A stretch of 64,000 bases of DNA, from NCBI GenBank assembly GCA_963714145.1, contig OY970235.1, positions 9,796,001 through 9,860,000 of the forward strand, given 5' to 3'. Positions 61,753 through 64,000 of the stretch are shown one piece after another. This stretch comes from JBBWZH01 sp035544115 (lineage in GTDB: Bacteria; Actinomycetota; Actinomycetes; Mycobacteriales; CADCTP01). The position numbers were made by a program, and so were the translations under genes. The number at the start of each line of letters is the position of its first letter. Position 1 is the stretch's first letter. A model generated the notes under the pieces. The model did not search any database. It was not told where the DNA came from and was given only the letters and a program-made list of their open reading frames with translations.

Positions 61753-63584
61753 TCAGGCCGGGCTGCGCTGCCACTGCTGGTTGGTGCCGGTGCCGCAGGT
61801 CCACTGCACGAGTTGGGCGCCGTCGGTGGTGGCGGCGTTGAGCACGTCGAGGCACTTGTTGCTGTGCCGGGCGACGAGCTGGACAAAGCCGGTGCCGAGG
61901 TCCTGGATCCGCCACTGCTGGTTGGTGCCGCCGGTGCAGGTCCACTGGTCGACCCGTACGCCGTCCCGGTGGCCGTCGGGCCGCCGGCGACGTCCAGGCA
62001 CTTGCCGCTGTTGACGCTCACCACGGTGAAGTAGCCGCCGCCGGCGTCGCGGAACTGCCAGCGCTGGTTGGTCTGCCCGTTGGCGGCCCACTGCACGACG
62101 TTGGCGCCATCGGCGGTCGAGCCGTTGAACACGTCGGCCAGTTTGCCGCTGTGCCGGGCGGTGAGCGTGGACGCCGGCGTGATCGGCACGGTGGTCTGGG
62201 TGGCCAGCCGGAAGAGCGCGGCGCCGTGCGCGGGGATCGAGCGGGTCAGCGTGCCGGTGACCGTGCCGAGGCCGGCGCCCGACCACAGGTCGGTGCCGGC
62301 GGCGGAGCCGATGCCGAGGTCGGCCAGGTTCACGCTGACGTTGGCCGTGGCGCCCTCCCGGTTGAACAGCGCGACGTACTTGTGGTTCGTGCCGGGCACG
62401 TCAGCGATCCAGACCTGCCGGGTGCCGCCGGACAACTGCCGGTTGCCGCTGCTGTTCTGGTCGACGGCGAGCACCGCGGCGTTGGTCATCAGGGCCAGCT
62501 CGGCCGGCCGGTTCTCGGCCAGGTTGCCGCCCCACATCAGCGGTGACCGGGTGATCGACCACAGCGTCATCAGGGTGCGCTGCTCGTCCGCGGTCAGGCC
62601 GGAGAAGCGCGGGGCGCCGACCGGCCCCTGCTTGGCCAGCCGCCCGATCGGGATCATGTCCGGGTCGGGCCAGGCTCCGGTCGCCCGGAACGGCGTCCAG
62701 TCCCGCAGCGGATCGAACAGGGCGTTGAGCGCCGGCCAGTTGTCCCACAGGTCGTTGACGATCCGCCACATGTGCGCGTTGGCCGCCACGTGCGTGCCGC
62801 TGGCCAGCGGGGTCGGGCCGGGAGAGAGGCTCAGCACCATCGGCCGGCCGCTGCGCTGGATGGCCAGCCGGTACCCGTCGACCTCCGCCTGCCGGTACGT
62901 CGGCGCGGCGATGTCGTCGACCTTGACGAAGTCGACCCCCCAGCTCGCGTAGAGCGCGAACACCGAGTCCAGGTAGGCCTGCGCGGCGGGGTTGCCCATG
63001 TTCAGGCCCCACATGAGGTTGAGCCAGGAGGCCGTGGTGCTGTTGTTGATCTGGTTGGCGGTGGCGCTGGTACCCAGGATCGGCACGTTGTCCGCGACCG
63101 CCTGGCGCGGGATGCCGCGCATCAGGTGCACGCCGAACTTCAGCCCGGCGGCGTGGACGTAGTCGGCCAGCGGCTTGAACCCGTTGCTGCCACCGGCCGA
63201 CGGGAACCGGGTGGTGTCCGGCAGCAGCCGCCCGTTGGCGTCCATCCGCAGCCGGGGCTGCAGGTTGGCGTCCTGGGCCGGGCTGCCGGTACCGGTGCCC
63301 GGGCGGTACCAGCCCCAGTCGATGACGATGTACTGCCAGCCGAACTGGCGCAGGTTCGTCCGCATGTAGTCGGTGTTCGCCTTGACCTGCGCCTCGGTGA
63401 CGTTCCAGTTGTACGAGTCGTAGCTGTTCCAGCCCATCGGCGGGGTGGGCGCGGCACCGTTGTTCAGCGCGCCGGCGGGCTGCGGCGCCGCGGTGAACCC
63501 GGCCGCGACAAGGACCAGGACGACCCAGGCGGGCGGCGAGATCCGCGGGTGCAGCCGCCTGGTCCGGCGAGATCGACCGTCCAT
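61753..63584 (-). CDS. Secreted GH27 alpha-galactosidase with ricin domain, frame broken near the end
   Basis: ATG 63584 (MDGRSRRTRRLHPRISPPAW) follows GGAGCGG. A signal ends at QPAGA. The GH27 barrel is complete: TPPMGWNSYDSYNWNVTEAQ, nucleophile Asp in DFVKVDDIAAP, acid/base Asp in AWPDPDMIPIG. A beta-rich C-terminal sandwich follows. The ricin domain (AANGQTNQRWQFRD) is interrupted near 61963, where one base seems missing. In the neighbouring frame it continues as GVRVDQWTCTGGTNQQWRIQ and NKCLDVLNAATTDGAQLVQW to the stop at 61753. Unrepaired, the frame reads on to 58686 and makes a long nonsense tail over the M36 gene. Catalysis should survive even if truncated. Confidence 0.8.
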
Positions 63585-63654
63585 TGCCGCTCCTGGTCTA
63601 GAGCTTGCTCCGGCAGGGCGAACCCGCGCCGTTCGGGTCCGGCCAGACACTCAA

Positions 63655-63668
63655 TGTGAACGTTAACA
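63655..63668 (-). promoter_or_regulatory. LacI/GalR-type operator before the GH27 gene
   Basis: TGTGAACGTTAACA is a near-perfect palindrome (one mismatch) with the central CG of LacI-family sites, 71 bases upstream of the start. It has the same layout as the site before GH53 (TGTGAGCGCTCACA). Confidence 0.62.
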
Positions 63669-63767
63669 AGCTGGGCCGTCAAGGAGCCGTTCGGGCGAGG
63701 ACGACCCACGGCGGCGCCCCGGCGCCGTACCGCCGGTCAGCCGCACCGCCGGTCAGCGGCACTGCTG

Positions 63768-64000
63768 TCAGTGCAGCCGGGCTACCGACAGTTCGAAGCC
63801 CTGCCCGCGCAGGCGGTCGGCCAGGTGGTCGCCGAGGGCGGCGGCGGGGGTGAGCACGCCACCGGGTGAGTCCAGGGCGTCGCGGGCCAGGCTCAGCGCG
63901 CTCTGGCCGAAGATGACCGCCGTGGCCGCGTACCCCGGGTCGCCTTGCGCCGCCACCGTCGCCCGGTAGCGCGCGCCGGTGCTGGTGACGGTGTGCACCT
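63768..64000 (-). CDS. Saccharopine-dehydrogenase-like/trans-acting enoyl reductase, 3' part
   Basis: Only the last 77 codons are in the window. They read TVTSTGARYRATVAAQGDPG then YAATAVIFGQSALSLARDAL and GGVLTPAAALGDHLADRLRG, ending SVARLH. This is the C-terminal end of actinobacterial saccharopine-dehydrogenase-family proteins that act as trans-acting enoyl reductases (GDPGY..TA.M and GVLTPAAALGD). The gene continues beyond the right edge. Confidence 0.72.
   Translation of the reverse strand, partial: VHTVTSTGARYRATVAAQGDPGYAATAVIFGQSALSLARDALDSPGGVLTPAAALGDHLADRLRGQGFELSVARLH

Noticed and set aside
58686..63650. A 1654-codon minus-strand frame covering the GH27 gene and the whole M36 gene
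   Set aside because: After the ricin domain the frame is the antisense of the M36 protease gene and has its Arg/Pro/Val-rich composition. It is produced by the frame break near 61963 plus the scarcity of stops at high GC.

Overview
The window is about 72% GC, uses GTG starts freely, has strong GGAGG-type ribosome binding sites and carries many secreted enzymes with Ala-rich signal peptides. It also carries actinobacterial families such as HAAS permeases, DUF664/DinB proteins, F420/PPOX-like oxidases and RICIN/golvesin-type domains. This points to a filamentous actinobacterium, most likely Micromonosporaceae (Actinoplanes or Micromonospora-like). That assignment is an inference from gene style, not from a marker gene. 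No tRNA, rRNA or CRISPR array was seen.

Layout. 0-8.4 kb: a decayed tyrosine recombinase, an ATGA-coupled pair (an unknown 405 aa protein and a three-helix membrane protein), a tocopherol-cyclase-like protein, a large secreted lytic-transglycosylase/golvesin/ricin protein and an RDD remnant. 8.5-17.8 kb: a 2972 aa SpvB/RHS polymorphic toxin ending in a GH-E (HNH/Endo VII) nuclease, coupled to an ankyrin immunity protein. 17.9-25 kb: a lower-GC accessory stretch with a SpoU remnant, a cassette of three very small genes, a membrane-anchored pentapeptide protein and IS110 and IS3 remnants. 25-38.5 kb: housekeeping and stress genes (quinone oxidoreductase, two DinB proteins, acyl-CoA thioesterase/hydrolase with a divergent HTH regulator and a palindromic operator, cold shock protein, methyltransferase, TetM-class ribosomal protection protein, membrane-anchored caspase, MarR/cupin pair).

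38.9-50.8 kb is dominated by secretion: two tandem, previously unlisted signal-peptide micro-ORFs with the same mature C-terminus, phospholipase A2, an S1 protease, a GH53 galactanase with a LacI-type operator, an amidohydrolase with TolB-like repeats, a PadR/HAAS-permease pair, a ricin-like protein and a delta-60 repeat protein. 51-57.2 kb carries small detoxification-type enzymes (peptidase S51, PPOX, two VOC proteins, hotdog thioesterase, LysR, SDR, SnoaL-like). 57.3-64 kb carries an I36-like secreted protein, a 750 bp non-coding array of GTCACCCG-based repeats, an M36 fungalysin, a GH27 alpha-galactosidase with a ricin domain and a LacI-type operator, and the end of a saccharopine-dehydrogenase-like gene cut by the window edge.

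Three themes stand out. First, polysaccharide use (GH53 and GH27) is probably under LacI-family control. Second, the cell carries conflict or self-regulation modules: toxin/immunity, caspase, the membrane-protein pair and pentapeptide/micro-ORF cassettes. Third, there is a high load of decayed genes, and several otherwise intact genes are broken by a single base. Those single-base breaks may be real or may be sequence errors.
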